NCBI RefSeq assembly: GCF_001562415.1
Contig: NZ_LOEE01000083.1
Location: 1 to 37,133 of the forward strand
Origin: Thermotalea metallivorans
GTDB lineage: Bacteria; Bacillota; Clostridia; Peptostreptococcales; Thermotaleaceae
DNA length: 37,133 bases
Direction: 5' to 3'
In this document: piece after piece, positions 1 to 9,041 of the stretch
Layout: each line of letters starts with the position of its first letter
Numbering within the stretch: position 1 is the first letter of the stretch
Notes under the pieces: model-generated
Database searches by the model: none
Seen by the model: the letters and a program-made list of their open reading frames with translations, nothing else
Told to the model about the DNA's origin: nothing
Translations under genes and position numbers: made by a program

Positions 1-10
1 GCCACACACA

Positions 11-126
11 TCCAGTGACAATGGCGAAGGGGATACACCTGTTCCCATACCGAACACAGAAGTTAAGCCCTTCAGCGCTGATGGTACTGAGGTGGAGACG
101 CCTTGGGAGAGTAGGTCGTTGCTGGA
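11..126 (+). rRNA. rrf: 5S ribosomal RNA
   Basis: The sequence is recognisable as bacterial 5S rRNA of about 116 nt, including the conserved block CCGAACACAGAAGTTAAGC. The terminal stem pairs TCCAG at the start with CTGGA at the end, which sets the ends to within a few bases. It is the last gene of an rRNA operon, most of which lies upstream of the window, and a terminator follows about 25 bases later. Confidence 0.95.
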
Positions 127-150
127 TTTTTACATAATATTTATATTATT

Positions 151-190
151 AAAGGACTCAGGCCGAAGAAGTTTCGTTCTGGGTCTTTTT
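151..190 (+). terminator. Rho-independent terminator of the rRNA operon
   Basis: AAAGGACTCAGG pairs imperfectly (G-U pairs and a bulge) with TTCTGGGTCTTT, and the stem runs into a T-tract. It lies just after 5S rRNA, so it most likely ends the rRNA operon transcript. Confidence 0.75.
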
Positions 191-255
191 GTTTACGAAA
201 AAAATATATATAATGGAGAAGGATAAAAGAATTCAGTATAAGAGGAAATCAAGCT

Positions 256-504
256 ATGAGAAAAACAATCCAAGGAAAAAAGGTTTTGCAGGCGCCTTTG
301 TTATTTGACCGGTACGTTTGTCCTGGCTGTATGGAAAATGCAAGCTTTAGGATTATTAGAAACGAATCGGCCAAGGGGGAATATGCAGAGATGTCCTGCC
401 CGGTTCGATATTATGCTCTTTGTAAAAAGTGTAATATCATCGTATCTTACGTGAAGGATTTGGCTATAAAAAGAATCCCTATAAGTAAGCAAAATGATTT
501 ATGA
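256..504 (+). CDS. Small Cys-rich hypothetical protein, possible zinc ribbon
   Basis: An 82-residue protein that I do not recognise. It has two CxxC motifs, CPGC at residues 22-25 and CKKC at 56-59, plus Cys48. This suggests a small zinc-binding fold. It has no signal peptide or membrane segment, so it is probably cytosolic. A moderate AGAGGAA Shine-Dalgarno lies about 9 bases before the ATG. It lies between the rRNA operon and an ArsC-like gene whose start is 56 bases downstream, so the two could be co-transcribed. The paired cysteines and reasonable ribosome site support a real gene; the function is unknown. Confidence 0.55.
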   Translation: MRKTIQGKKVLQAPLLFDRYVCPGCMENASFRIIRNESAKGEYAEMSCPVRYYALCKKCNIIVSYVKDLAIKRIPISKQNDL

Positions 505-559
505 AAAAGACCATAACTGCAACATTGACAAGCAGCACGACAAAAATGGAGGAGGTTTT

Positions 560-964
560 ATGATGAAAAAAAAGGTAGCTTTTGTATGTGTCCATAATTC
601 TTGTCGCTCACAAATGGCAGAGGCTTGGGCAAAGTATTTGGGGGCAGATGTATTGGAAGTGTATTCGGCGGGAACGGAAGAATATCCGGAAGTAAAGCCT
701 ATGGCAGTGCAAGTGATGGAAGAAGCGGGAATTGATATGGCTGGGCATTATCCTAAGCTTTTGACAGATATACCCTCAGAAATCGATATTCTCATTACCA
801 TGGGTTGCGGGGTATCATGTCCATATGTGCCATGCAAACATAAAGAGGATTGGGGATTAGAAGATCCCTCAGGGGGCCCTATCGAAGGATTTAGACAAAC
901 GAGGGATATGATAAAGGAAAAAGTAATAGATCTCATTGATAGGGTCAAAAAAGGCGAAGTATAA
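560..964 (+). CDS. arsC: ArsC-type arsenate reductase / low-molecular-weight protein tyrosine phosphatase family
   Basis: A 134-residue cytosolic protein of the LMW-PTP fold. The P-loop is C10-x5-R16 (CVHNSCR), near the N terminus as in thioredoxin-coupled ArsC, which reduces arsenate to arsenite using a Cys cascade. Further cysteines at 83, 87 and 92 precede the conserved EDWGLEDPSG segment; their spacing differs from the S. aureus Cys82/Cys89 pair. A GGAGGAGG ribosome site directly precedes a double ATG at 560/563, so upstream in-frame codons are not used. No arsR, arsB or acr3 gene is nearby, so an arsenic role is not supported by context. A protein tyrosine or arginine phosphatase is the main alternative. 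A long hairpin follows the gene. Confidence 0.75.
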   Translation: MMKKKVAFVCVHNSCRSQMAEAWAKYLGADVLEVYSAGTEEYPEVKPMAVQVMEEAGIDMAGHYPKLLTDIPSEIDILITMGCGVSCPYVPCKHKEDWGLEDPSGGPIEGFRQTRDMIKEKVIDLIDRVKKGEV

Positions 965-1009
965 AGTTTGGCAAAAGTTTTAAAACAAACATATGGAGAT
1001 CATAATAGG

Positions 1010-1050
1010 ATAGAGAAAGGGTTGATAGCTTTTATCAACCCTTTCTCTAT
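1010..1050. terminator. Perfect 18-bp hairpin after arsC, weak U-tract
   Basis: Positions 1010-1027 are perfectly complementary to 1033-1050 around a 5-base loop. Such a stem would stop transcription or protect the mRNA end, but the following bases are ATATTGGG rather than a T-run, so an intrinsic terminator is not assured. A second small stem (GCAAAAA/TTTTTGC, 1058-1078) follows at once. Confidence 0.5.
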
Positions 1051-1078
1051 ATATTGGGCAAAAAACTGCCGTTTTTGC

Positions 1079-1322
1079 AGATAATTTGAGATTATAAAAA
1101 AAAGAAACCTAAGAAATGATAGACATGCATATATATCATTAGAAAAGAAAAATAGGACATGTAAAAATAGTTTTTCAAAGACAGACAGGGGAGAACTTTT
1201 TCAAAGAAAAAGGTTGATATTTTTTACCAAAGGCATTTTTTTCGGAAAGTATGATGGGGAAAAAATATCAAGAAAAAACAGGAGAAAATAGAGAATATAT
1301 TGAAAATTACCACAATAATGTA
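1079..1322 (+). other. AT-rich upstream region of the glp operon
   Basis: There is no supported gene here. A hairpin (AACTTTT/AAAAGGTT, about 1194-1216) runs into ATATTTTTT, which is terminator-like, and is preceded by ACAGGGGAGAAC, loosely similar to the glpA leader. The region lies 10-250 bases upstream of a sigma-54 promoter, where activator-binding sites are expected. I could not identify a clear inverted repeat for the activator. Confidence 0.4.
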
Positions 1323-1340
1323 TTGGCACATATATTGCAT
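1323..1340 (+). promoter_or_regulatory. Sigma-54 (-24/-12) promoter of glpP-glpF-glpK
   Basis: TTGGCACATATATTGCAT matches the sigma-54 consensus (YTGGCAC, five bases, TTGCW). The invariant GG (1325-1326) and GC (1337-1338) are separated by exactly 10 bases. Transcription would begin near 1350, just before the AGGGAGG ribosome site of glpP. A sigma-54 activator is encoded at 7826-8923 in the same cluster. Confidence 0.75.
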
Positions 1341-1365
1341 TGTCATGGAGAGGGAGGTTTTAAAA

Positions 1366-1932
1366 ATGGGAAACAAATTTTATTATAAGGTTCAAGAAAA
1401 TCCTATAATTGCAGCAGTAAATCATCCCCAAAAATTAGATCCGGCTATACAGTCGCCTTGCGAGATTGTTTTTCTGATGGCAGGGAATATTTTTAATCTG
1501 AAGGGGATTGTGGATAGGGTGAAAGGGGAAGGCATGTCCATATATATACATATAGATTTGATGGAGGGTTTTTCAAAGGATGTGGTGGCATTAAAATATA
1601 TCCATGAAATGATTGGACCCGATGGAATTATTACAACGAAAAGCAATCTCATCAAAATTACAAAGGAATTGAATATGTTTGCGATACAAAGATTGTTTAT
1701 TTTAGACTCCCTTTCTTTGGAAACAGGCATTAAGTCCATTCATTCGTCAAAACCCGATGCCGTAGAGATTTTGCCAGGAATTATGCCCAAAATTACTCAG
1801 ACAATTCACCAGGAAACAAAAATACCGGTGATCGCGGGGGGGCTGATACAAGATAAGGAGGATGTAATAGAAAGCCTGAAGGCAGGTGCTATGGCCATCT
1901 CTACCAGCAAAGAAGAAATATGGTTTTTATGA
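1366..1932 (+). CDS. glpP: Glycerol uptake operon antiterminator GlpP
   Basis: A 188-residue cytosolic TIM-barrel-like protein of the GlpP family. In Bacillus, GlpP with glycerol-3-phosphate binds leader mRNA of glp operons and prevents termination. Family hallmarks seen are the IQRLFILDS segment, the EILPGIMPK segment and the C-terminal phosphate-binding-like stretch IPVIAGGLI followed by GAMAIST. The start is the ATG after GGGAGG; the open frame runs further upstream, but those codons overlap the -24/-12 promoter. It is the first gene before glpF and glpK. A plausible target is the leader terminator at 4535-4604 upstream of the dehydrogenase genes. Confidence 0.88.
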   Translation: MGNKFYYKVQENPIIAAVNHPQKLDPAIQSPCEIVFLMAGNIFNLKGIVDRVKGEGMSIYIHIDLMEGFSKDVVALKYIHEMIGPDGIITTKSNLIKITKELNMFAIQRLFILDSLSLETGIKSIHSSKPDAVEILPGIMPKITQTIHQETKIPVIAGGLIQDKEDVIESLKAGAMAISTSKEEIWFL

Positions 1933-2058
1933 AGATGAATTTGCCAACGAACGGGAAAAGAAGGCTTTGTGAAAAGGTAGAAGGAAGAAAAGGGGGGATG
2001 AAAATGATGGCAATTTGAATGCAAGTTATAAAAATAAAAAATGTGAGGAGGAAAAATT

Positions 2059-2889
2059 ATGTCATCTAGGGAAAGTTTATTTGGAGAACTTATATCAGAG
2101 TTTATTGGTTCCTTGATTTTGATTTTTATTGGAGCAGGATCGGTGGCTACGCTAGTTTTAAACGGACACGCTTACACCATATGGGATCTTGGTTTGATAT
2201 GGGGATTTGGTGTTACAATGGCTATCTATATCACAGGGGCTGTGTCGGGAACCCATATTAACCCTGCTGTAACAATTACCTTGGCTGTATACAGGGGATT
2301 TCCATGGAAAAAAGTCCTCCCGTATATCATTGCACAGATCGCCGGTTGTTTTAGTGGAGCGGCAATCGTTTTCGGGTTATATGGCCCTGGATTTTTAAAC
2401 TATGAGAAAACAATGGGGATTGTCAGGGGAAGCATGGAAAGTGTTTCAACGGCGGGCATTTTTACCACATATCCCCAATCCTATTTAAGCAATATGCAGG
2501 CATTGATAGTTGAAATTGCAATTACAGCATTGTTATTAATGGTGATTTTTGCAATAGGGGATGAAAAAAATGCAAATGCCCCCAAGGGCAAATATGCTCC
2601 CTTTGCAGCGATCTTAGTAGGTATTACGATTGCAATCATCGGAGGATCCTTTGGATCGTTGACAGGGTTTGCCATGAACCCGGCCAGGGATTTTGGTCCT
2701 AAATTATTTTTATCCTTCGCAGGGTGGGGAAGCATCGGCCTGCCGGGGCCCAATAACTACTTCTGGGTACCCATTGTAGGACCCATTATCGGAGCTTTGG
2801 CAGGAGGTTTTCTTTATGAGTATGGCATAAGAAAGTATATACCGGGTGTTCAGGAACAACAAGAACAAAAACAGATTGCAAACGGATAA
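2059..2889 (+). CDS. glpF: Glycerol uptake facilitator GlpF (MIP family)
   Basis: A 276-residue membrane channel for facilitated glycerol diffusion. Both asparagine boxes of the aquaporin/GlpF family are present: NPA in THINPAVTIT (near residue 69) and NPARD in GFAMNPARDFGPK (near residue 213). The Asp after NPAR is typical of glycerol-conducting members rather than strict aquaporins. Six membrane segments are expected, with two re-entrant half-helices. GAGGAGG precedes the ATG. It follows glpP by 126 bases and precedes glpK by 54 bases, consistent with one operon. Length is normal. The C-terminal tail after the last helix is charged and Gln-rich. Confidence 0.93.
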   Translation: MSSRESLFGELISEFIGSLILIFIGAGSVATLVLNGHAYTIWDLGLIWGFGVTMAIYITGAVSGTHINPAVTITLAVYRGFPWKKVLPYIIAQIAGCFSGAAIVFGLYGPGFLNYEKTMGIVRGSMESVSTAGIFTTYPQSYLSNMQALIVEIAITALLLMVIFAIGDEKNANAPKGKYAPFAAILVGITIAIIGGSFGSLTGFAMNPARDFGPKLFLSFAGWGSIGLPGPNNYFWVPIVGPIIGALAGGFLYEYGIRKYIPGVQEQQEQKQIANG

Positions 2890-2919
2890 GAATGGAAAAA
2901 GCAGATAACAGGAAAATAA

Positions 2920-4443
<1,524 letters not shown>

Positions 4444-4476
4444 TTGCTGAAAGCACATCTTTTTCTAAAGAAAAGC

Positions 4477-4505
4477 TTCATATTGCGGGGCAAATGTTAT
4501 ATAAT
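4477..4505 (+). promoter_or_regulatory. Sigma-A-type promoter of the glpA leader
   Basis: A consensus -10 TATAAT (4500-4505) lies 17 bases after a weak -35 TTCATA (4477-4482). The predicted start near 4512 leads directly into the attenuator-like leader. A weak -35 with a strong -10 suits an antitermination-controlled gene. Confidence 0.5.
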
Positions 4506-4534
4506 AAATATAGAAAAAAATTTTTATAGTTGAG

Positions 4535-4604
4535 GGCTTGAGAACAGGAGAGCCGCATAAATTAGCCTATGGAAAGATAGGGGTTAATTTGTGCGGCCTT
4601 TTTT
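4535..4604 (+). promoter_or_regulatory. Leader terminator/antiterminator, likely GlpP target
   Basis: The 16-base arm 4552-4567 pairs with 4582-4597 (two G-U pairs) and is followed by six T residues, forming a rho-independent terminator. It sits between a promoter and the glpA-type gene, not after a gene. An alternative hairpin, GGCTT (4535-4539) with GAGCC (4550-4554) around the loop GAGAACAGGA, overlaps the left terminator arm, so the two exclude each other. Regulated antitermination by GlpP, encoded in this cluster, is the natural inference. Confidence 0.7.
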
Positions 4605-4681
4605 ATGCAATAAAATTTATAAAATCTATTGCTTTCTATGTTTATATGTGTTCATAGAGATCGCAGGCAGGAGGAATGTAT

Positions 4682-6166
4682 ATGTATGATGTGGCCATTA
4701 TTGGCGCTGGCGTGGTAGGCTGCTCCATTGCAAGGGAATTGTCAAGATATGATTTAAAAACGGTTTTGATCGAAAAAGATACGGATGTGGCAAACGGCAC
4801 CACAAAAGCCAACAGTGCCATTGTCCACAGCGGTTATGATGCAAAGCCGGGTTCTTTGAAGGCAAAGTTGAATGTACAGGGGAATGCCCTGTTTGATCAA
4901 ATATGTAAAGAACTGGATGTGCCTTTTCAGAGAATAGGATCCTTGGTTCTAGCCTTTGAGGAGGAGGAAATGAAAATCATCCGGGAACTTTATGAAAAAG
5001 GATTGGCAAACGGGGTTCCCCAGATGGAGATTTTGGGAAAAGAACAGATATTGGCCTTAGAGCCCAACGTAAATGATCGCATCATCGGTGGGCTATATGC
5101 CCCTACTGCCGGGATTGTGGGACCATGGGAACTGGCCATTGCTTTAGCGGAAAATGCCGTTGAAAACGGCGTGGAATTAAGATTGGAAAGCCAAGTGACA
5201 AATATAGAAAAGCAAGGGGAAGGCTATCGTATCTCCATGGAGGGACAACAGATAGATGCCAGATATGTGATTAACTGTGCCGGCGTGTATGCCGATGAGA
5301 TCCACAATATGGTTGCAGCCCCAAGCTTTAAAATTGTACCAAGAAGGGGGCAATACAATATCTTTGACAAAAGTGTAGGAAATTTTGTAAGCAAAGTCAT
5401 TTTTCAGTGTCCTACAAAATTGGGAAAAGGAGTATTGATTGCACCTACGGTCCATGGGAATTTGCTGGTTGGGCCCGATGCAGAAAATGTGGATTGCAAG
5501 GAGAGTCGGGAAACCACCATGGAGCGGTTGGCCTTTATTAGGGAACAGGCAAGGAAATCCGCCCCCAATCTGCCTTATCATGGGGTGATTACTGCCTTTG
5601 CGGGGCTAAGAGCAACGCCTGATACAGGAGATTTTATTATTGAGGAGGCAAAAGATGCAAAGGGATTTATTGATGTGGCAGGAATTGAATCGCCTGGTCT
5701 CAGTGCAGCACCGGCCATCGCAGTGTATGTAGCAGAGATTTTGAAAAATATGGGTGCCATCGGGAGAGAAAAATGGGATTTTCATCCTATGGGAAGAAAA
5801 ATGATAAGATTTATGGAATTGTCCGATGCAGAGAAGGCAGAAATCATCAAAAGGGATCCACGATATGGGAGAATTATTTGCCGGTGTGAGAACATTACGG
5901 AAGGGGAGATTGTGGATGCAATCCACAGAAAAGTAGGGGCAAGAAATATGGACGGGATAAAGAGGAGAGTACGTCCGGGCAGTGGCAGATGCCAAGGGGG
6001 ATTTTGCAGTCCAAGGGTGATGGAAATTATCGCTAGAGAGTTAAAAATGGATATGACAGAGGTGGTCAAGGATAATCCAAAGTCCTATATACTGATAGGA
6101 CCTGCAAAGAGCAGCTCCGTACTAAGGGAGAACCTTGATGCTGCAGCGGCGTCAAAAACCTGGTGA
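4682..6166 (+). CDS. glpA: GlpA-type glycerol-3-phosphate dehydrogenase with C-terminal [2Fe-2S] BFD domain
   Basis: A 494-residue FAD-dependent oxidoreductase expected to oxidise glycerol-3-phosphate to dihydroxyacetone phosphate. The N-terminal dinucleotide motif is VAIIGAGVVG (residues 4-13), followed by a DAO-fold domain. The C-terminal BFD-like domain has Cys400-x-Cys402 and Cys437-x4-Cys442, the expected [2Fe-2S] ligands. The ATG at 4676 lies only one base after AGGAGG, while ATG 4682 is at a good seven-base spacing, so 4682 is chosen. It is followed by an FAD oxidoreductase and a DUF1667 protein, the conserved anaerobic three-gene arrangement also known in Thermotoga. Substrate assignment rests on the glp context. 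Confidence 0.85.
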   Translation: MYDVAIIGAGVVGCSIARELSRYDLKTVLIEKDTDVANGTTKANSAIVHSGYDAKPGSLKAKLNVQGNALFDQICKELDVPFQRIGSLVLAFEEEEMKIIRELYEKGLANGVPQMEILGKEQILALEPNVNDRIIGGLYAPTAGIVGPWELAIALAENAVENGVELRLESQVTNIEKQGEGYRISMEGQQIDARYVINCAGVYADEIHNMVAAPSFKIVPRRGQYNIFDKSVGNFVSKVIFQCPTKLGKGVLIAPTVHGNLLVGPDAENVDCKESRETTMERLAFIREQARKSAPNLPYHGVITAFAGLRATPDTGDFIIEEAKDAKGFIDVAGIESPGLSAAPAIAVYVAEILKNMGAIGREKWDFHPMGRKMIRFMELSDAEKAEIIKRDPRYGRIICRCENITEGEIVDAIHRKVGARNMDGIKRRVRPGSGRCQGGFCSPRVMEIIARELKMDMTEVVKDNPKSYILIGPAKSSSVLRENLDAAAASKTW

Positions 6167-6180
6167 AGGAAGGTGAACAT

Positions 6181-7446
6181 ATGTTGAACTATGATATTGT
6201 GGTCATCGGTGGAGGGCCCGCAGGTTTGGCGGCAGCCATCGAAGCCAAAAAAAACGGGGTAGACAGCATATTGGTGATTGAGAGGGATAGAGAACTGGGA
6301 GGGATATTGCAGCAGTGTATTCATAACGGATTTGGCCTTCATATATTCAAGAAGGAGCTGACGGGACCGGAGTATGCACAGCGTTTTATCCAGCAAATGC
6401 AGGAATTGGGCATTGCCTATAAATTGGATACCATGGTATTGGACATAGATGAAAATAAAGTTTTGAAAGCTGTCAATTGCAGAGATGGGTTTATGAAAAT
6501 CCAAGGAAAGGCTATTATTCTCGCCATGGGCTGCAGGGAGAGAACAAGGGGTGCTATCCAAATTCCCGGTACGAGGCCTGCAGGGATTTTTACGGCAGGT
6601 ACTGCCCAACGATTTGTGAATATGGAAGGATATATGGTGGGAAAAAAGGTAGTGATTCTGGGGTCAGGAGATATCGGACTTATTATGGCAAGGAGGCTGA
6701 CTTTGGAGGGGGCAGAAGTAAAAGCGGTGGCAGAACTCATGCCCTATTCGGGAGGACTTGCACGAAATATCGTACAATGCTTGGAGGATTTTGACATACC
6801 TTTGCTTTTAAGTCATACGGTCGTTGATATAAAGGGAAGAGATCGGGTAGAGGGAGTTGTGATTGGGAAGGTAGATGAAAAGAGAAAACCAATTCCAGGT
6901 ACTGAGAAATACTATGAATGTGATACTTTGCTTTTGTCCGTAGGACTGATTCCTGAAAATGAACTCTCCAAAAATGCAGGTATTTCATTGGATCCGGTGA
7001 CAGGGGGACCTGTTGTCAATGAATCCATGGAGACCTCCGTGGAGGGAATATTTGCCTGCGGCAATGTGGTGCATGTCCATGACTTGGTGGATTGGGTGAC
7101 GGAAGAAAGCAGGAGGGCAGGAAAAAATGCGGCTAAATTTGTTCAAAAGACATTGAAAAAAAATGGAATTTGTTTTAGAACAGAGGCCCAGAGGGGCATA
7201 CGATATGTTGTACCCCATAGAGTGAGAGTCCATCCTGGTGACGAGACGGTGGATCTTTTCATGCGGGTGGATGATGTATACAGCAATATGAATATCGCTG
7301 TAAGGGCGGATGGGGAAAAAATCAAAACCGTTGCAAAAAAACATCTTGCTCCCGGCGAGATGGAGAACGTCAAAATCTCCGTAAATTCCCTCAAGGACAG
7401 AAAAGGTGGAATTCTATCCGTATCTTTGGAAAAGGAGGGAGTGTAG
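6181..7446 (+). CDS. FAD-dependent pyridine nucleotide-disulfide-type oxidoreductase, GlpA partner
   Basis: A 421-residue flavoprotein. The FAD motif is VVIGGGPAGLAAAIEA near the N terminus, and a second nucleotide-binding motif VVILGSGDIGLIMARR lies near the middle, as in two-domain pyridine nucleotide oxidoreductases. The FACGNVVHVHDLVDWV segment is the FAD/NAD-linked C-terminal part; the usual redox disulfide is not evident. An in-frame GTG at 6163 is possible, but GGAAGGTG gives better spacing to ATG 6181. It lies 14 bases after the glpA stop and abuts the DUF1667 gene. It probably passes electrons between the GlpA-type dehydrogenase and NAD(P) or another carrier; this is inferred from context. 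Confidence 0.8.
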   Translation: MLNYDIVVIGGGPAGLAAAIEAKKNGVDSILVIERDRELGGILQQCIHNGFGLHIFKKELTGPEYAQRFIQQMQELGIAYKLDTMVLDIDENKVLKAVNCRDGFMKIQGKAIILAMGCRERTRGAIQIPGTRPAGIFTAGTAQRFVNMEGYMVGKKVVILGSGDIGLIMARRLTLEGAEVKAVAELMPYSGGLARNIVQCLEDFDIPLLLSHTVVDIKGRDRVEGVVIGKVDEKRKPIPGTEKYYECDTLLLSVGLIPENELSKNAGISLDPVTGGPVVNESMETSVEGIFACGNVVHVHDLVDWVTEESRRAGKNAAKFVQKTLKKNGICFRTEAQRGIRYVVPHRVRVHPGDETVDLFMRVDDVYSNMNIAVRADGEKIKTVAKKHLAPGEMENVKISVNSLKDRKGGILSVSLEKEGV

Positions 7447-7812
7447 ATGGATAAAAGGGAAATGATTTGTATTGTATGTCCGGTAGGATGTCGTCTTACC
7501 TTATATGAGGATGCCCACCGGGAAAAAGGCTATCGGGTGGAAGGAAATCAATGCCGGCGGGGGGAAGATTATGGGATCAAGGAGCTTGTCAATCCTACCC
7601 GTGTACTTACGACCACTGTGAAAATCACCAATGTGTCGTTGAATCGGCTGCCGGTGCGTACGGATAAGCCCATTCCAAAGGGAAAAATATTTGAATGTAT
7701 GGACATTTTACATCAGGTGGAGGTTCAAGGGCCCATTCGGATGGGAGATATAATCATTGAGAATATTCTCCATACCGGTGTGAATATCATCGCTTCAAGA
7801 AGCATGGAATGA
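7447..7812 (+). CDS. DUF1667 family protein, glycerol-3-phosphate dehydrogenase-associated
   Basis: A 121-residue cytosolic protein matching DUF1667. The N terminus has Cys8, Cys11 and Cys15 (CIVCPVGC) with a later Cys in GNQCRRGEDYG, a likely metal or Fe-S site. The ELVNPTRVLTTTVKI and RTDKPIPKGKI segments are typical of the family. The ATG immediately follows the stop of the FAD oxidoreductase, with GGAGGGAG as ribosome site inside that gene's end. The family is regularly found third after GlpA-type and FAD oxidoreductases. It is probably the small electron-transfer subunit of the complex, but no biochemical role can be read from the sequence. Confidence 0.82.
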   Translation: MDKREMICIVCPVGCRLTLYEDAHREKGYRVEGNQCRRGEDYGIKELVNPTRVLTTTVKITNVSLNRLPVRTDKPIPKGKIFECMDILHQVEVQGPIRMGDIIIENILHTGVNIIASRSME

Positions 7813-7825
7813 AAGGGTGATACGG

Positions 7826-8923
7826 GTGAGGAACGAAATGTTTCAGGGTGTTGTTGCCTTGTACCCAGAAAGGGTATCGGCAGACAAGGTGAAAATGAAG
7901 AATCCTGTGATTGATTTAACAGGAATAGGACAAGAGTCTTCCGTTAAACTGAATCCTATTTTTGAAGAAATTATAGGGAAGAGCAAAGTATTGGAAAAAG
8001 CACTGCTCATCGCCCAAAAAGCATCCGGAACGGCCTCTACGGTGCTGATTCGGGGAGAAAGCGGTACCGGAAAAGAGTTGGTAGCCAAGGCCATTCATTA
8101 TTCCAGCAACAGGGCAGGCAAGCCCTTTGTGAAAATAAATTGCGGCGCCATTCCATCAACTTTGTTGGAATCAGAATTGTTTGGTCATGAACAGGGAGCT
8201 TTCACAGGGGCTATCCGCAGAAGAAAGGGAAAATTCGAGCAGGCCCATGGGGGAACGATTTTTTTAGATGAGATCGGGGATATGCCCCTGGAGATGCAGG
8301 TGAAGCTGTTAAGGATACTCCAAGAACAGGAATTTGAAAGGGTTGGAGGAGAAGAAACCATAAAATGCGATGTAAGAATCATTGCTGCTACCAACCGCAA
8401 TCTTTTGGAATTGATGGAGAAAGAACAGTTTCGGGAGGATTTATACTATCGGTTAAATGTAATTCCTATTTACCTTCCGGCATTAAAAGAACGAAGGGAA
8501 GATATTCCTCTGCTGGTTCGTCATTTTATTCATAAGATCTGTGGAAAGATAGGGAGAGAGATTGTGGAACTTTCGGAGGAGGCAGAAAGATGTTTTTATA
8601 ACTATGACTGGCCCGGGAATATTCGTGAATTAGAAAATTTATTGGAAAGATTAATTGTTTTGGCCGAGGGCAATAGGATTTCCTTAGAGGATTTGCCTCC
8701 ATATATAGCCAATCGTTATCAAGACCTTGGCCCTTCTACACAGGGAGATCGGCTGATCAACATGAATCAGAATGGGGAAATGGCTACTTTAGAGGAATAT
8801 GAAAAAGAGATTATCCGGCATGCCATCAAAAAATTTGGGAGCTTCAATGCAGCGGGGAAGGCCTTAGGTGTAACCCATAAGACTGTTGCCTTCAAAGCAA
8901 GAAAGTATAATATCATAGAATAA
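7826..8923 (+). CDS. Sigma-54-dependent transcriptional activator lacking a sensor domain
   Basis: About 365 residues: a short N-terminal stretch of about 45, an AAA+ sigma-54 interaction domain and a C-terminal Fis/TyrR-like helix-turn-helix. Walker A is GESGTGKE (about 77-84), the sigma-54-contacting loop is GAFTGA (about 124-129), Walker B is GGTIFLDEIGD, and the R-finger region is FREDLYYRLNV. The final 45 residues contain ALGVTHKTVAFKARKY, typical of a TyrR-type HTH. Most relatives carry a PAS, GAF or receiver domain. Here an in-frame stop at 7781-7783 rules out a longer N terminus. Starts GTG 7817, GTG 7826 and ATG 7838 are all possible. It likely activates the -24/-12 promoter of glpP-glpF-glpK. 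Confidence 0.88.
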   Translation: MRNEMFQGVVALYPERVSADKVKMKNPVIDLTGIGQESSVKLNPIFEEIIGKSKVLEKALLIAQKASGTASTVLIRGESGTGKELVAKAIHYSSNRAGKPFVKINCGAIPSTLLESELFGHEQGAFTGAIRRRKGKFEQAHGGTIFLDEIGDMPLEMQVKLLRILQEQEFERVGGEETIKCDVRIIAATNRNLLELMEKEQFREDLYYRLNVIPIYLPALKERREDIPLLVRHFIHKICGKIGREIVELSEEAERCFYNYDWPGNIRELENLLERLIVLAEGNRISLEDLPPYIANRYQDLGPSTQGDRLINMNQNGEMATLEEYEKEIIRHAIKKFGSFNAAGKALGVTHKTVAFKARKYNIIE

Positions 8924-8993
8924 AGGCCGTGTATAAATCCCCAGTTTGGGGCGAAGCTAAATTTCAAGAATTTGTTTCAATTCCAGTGCAGAA

Positions 8994-9025
8994 AAAACGT
9001 GTACAGGGGATTCTGTACACGTTTT
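8994..9025. terminator. Bidirectional terminator between the sigma-54 activator and argH
   Basis: AAAACGTGTACAG (8994-9006) is perfectly complementary to 9013-9025 around a 6-base loop. It sits between convergent genes. Six T residues follow it in the reverse direction and four in the forward direction, so it should serve both, argH more strongly. Confidence 0.85.
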
Positions 9026-9041
9026 GAAGGGGAAGAAAACA

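Noticed and set aside
1010-1050. CRISPR-like or small RNA element
   Set aside because: It is a single hairpin with no repetition, and is best read as a transcript end structure of arsC.
4483-4505. TTGCGG (4483) as the -35 of the glpA promoter
   Set aside because: The spacing to TATAAT is only 11 bases. TTCATA at 4477 has the correct 17-base spacing, although it is a weak match.
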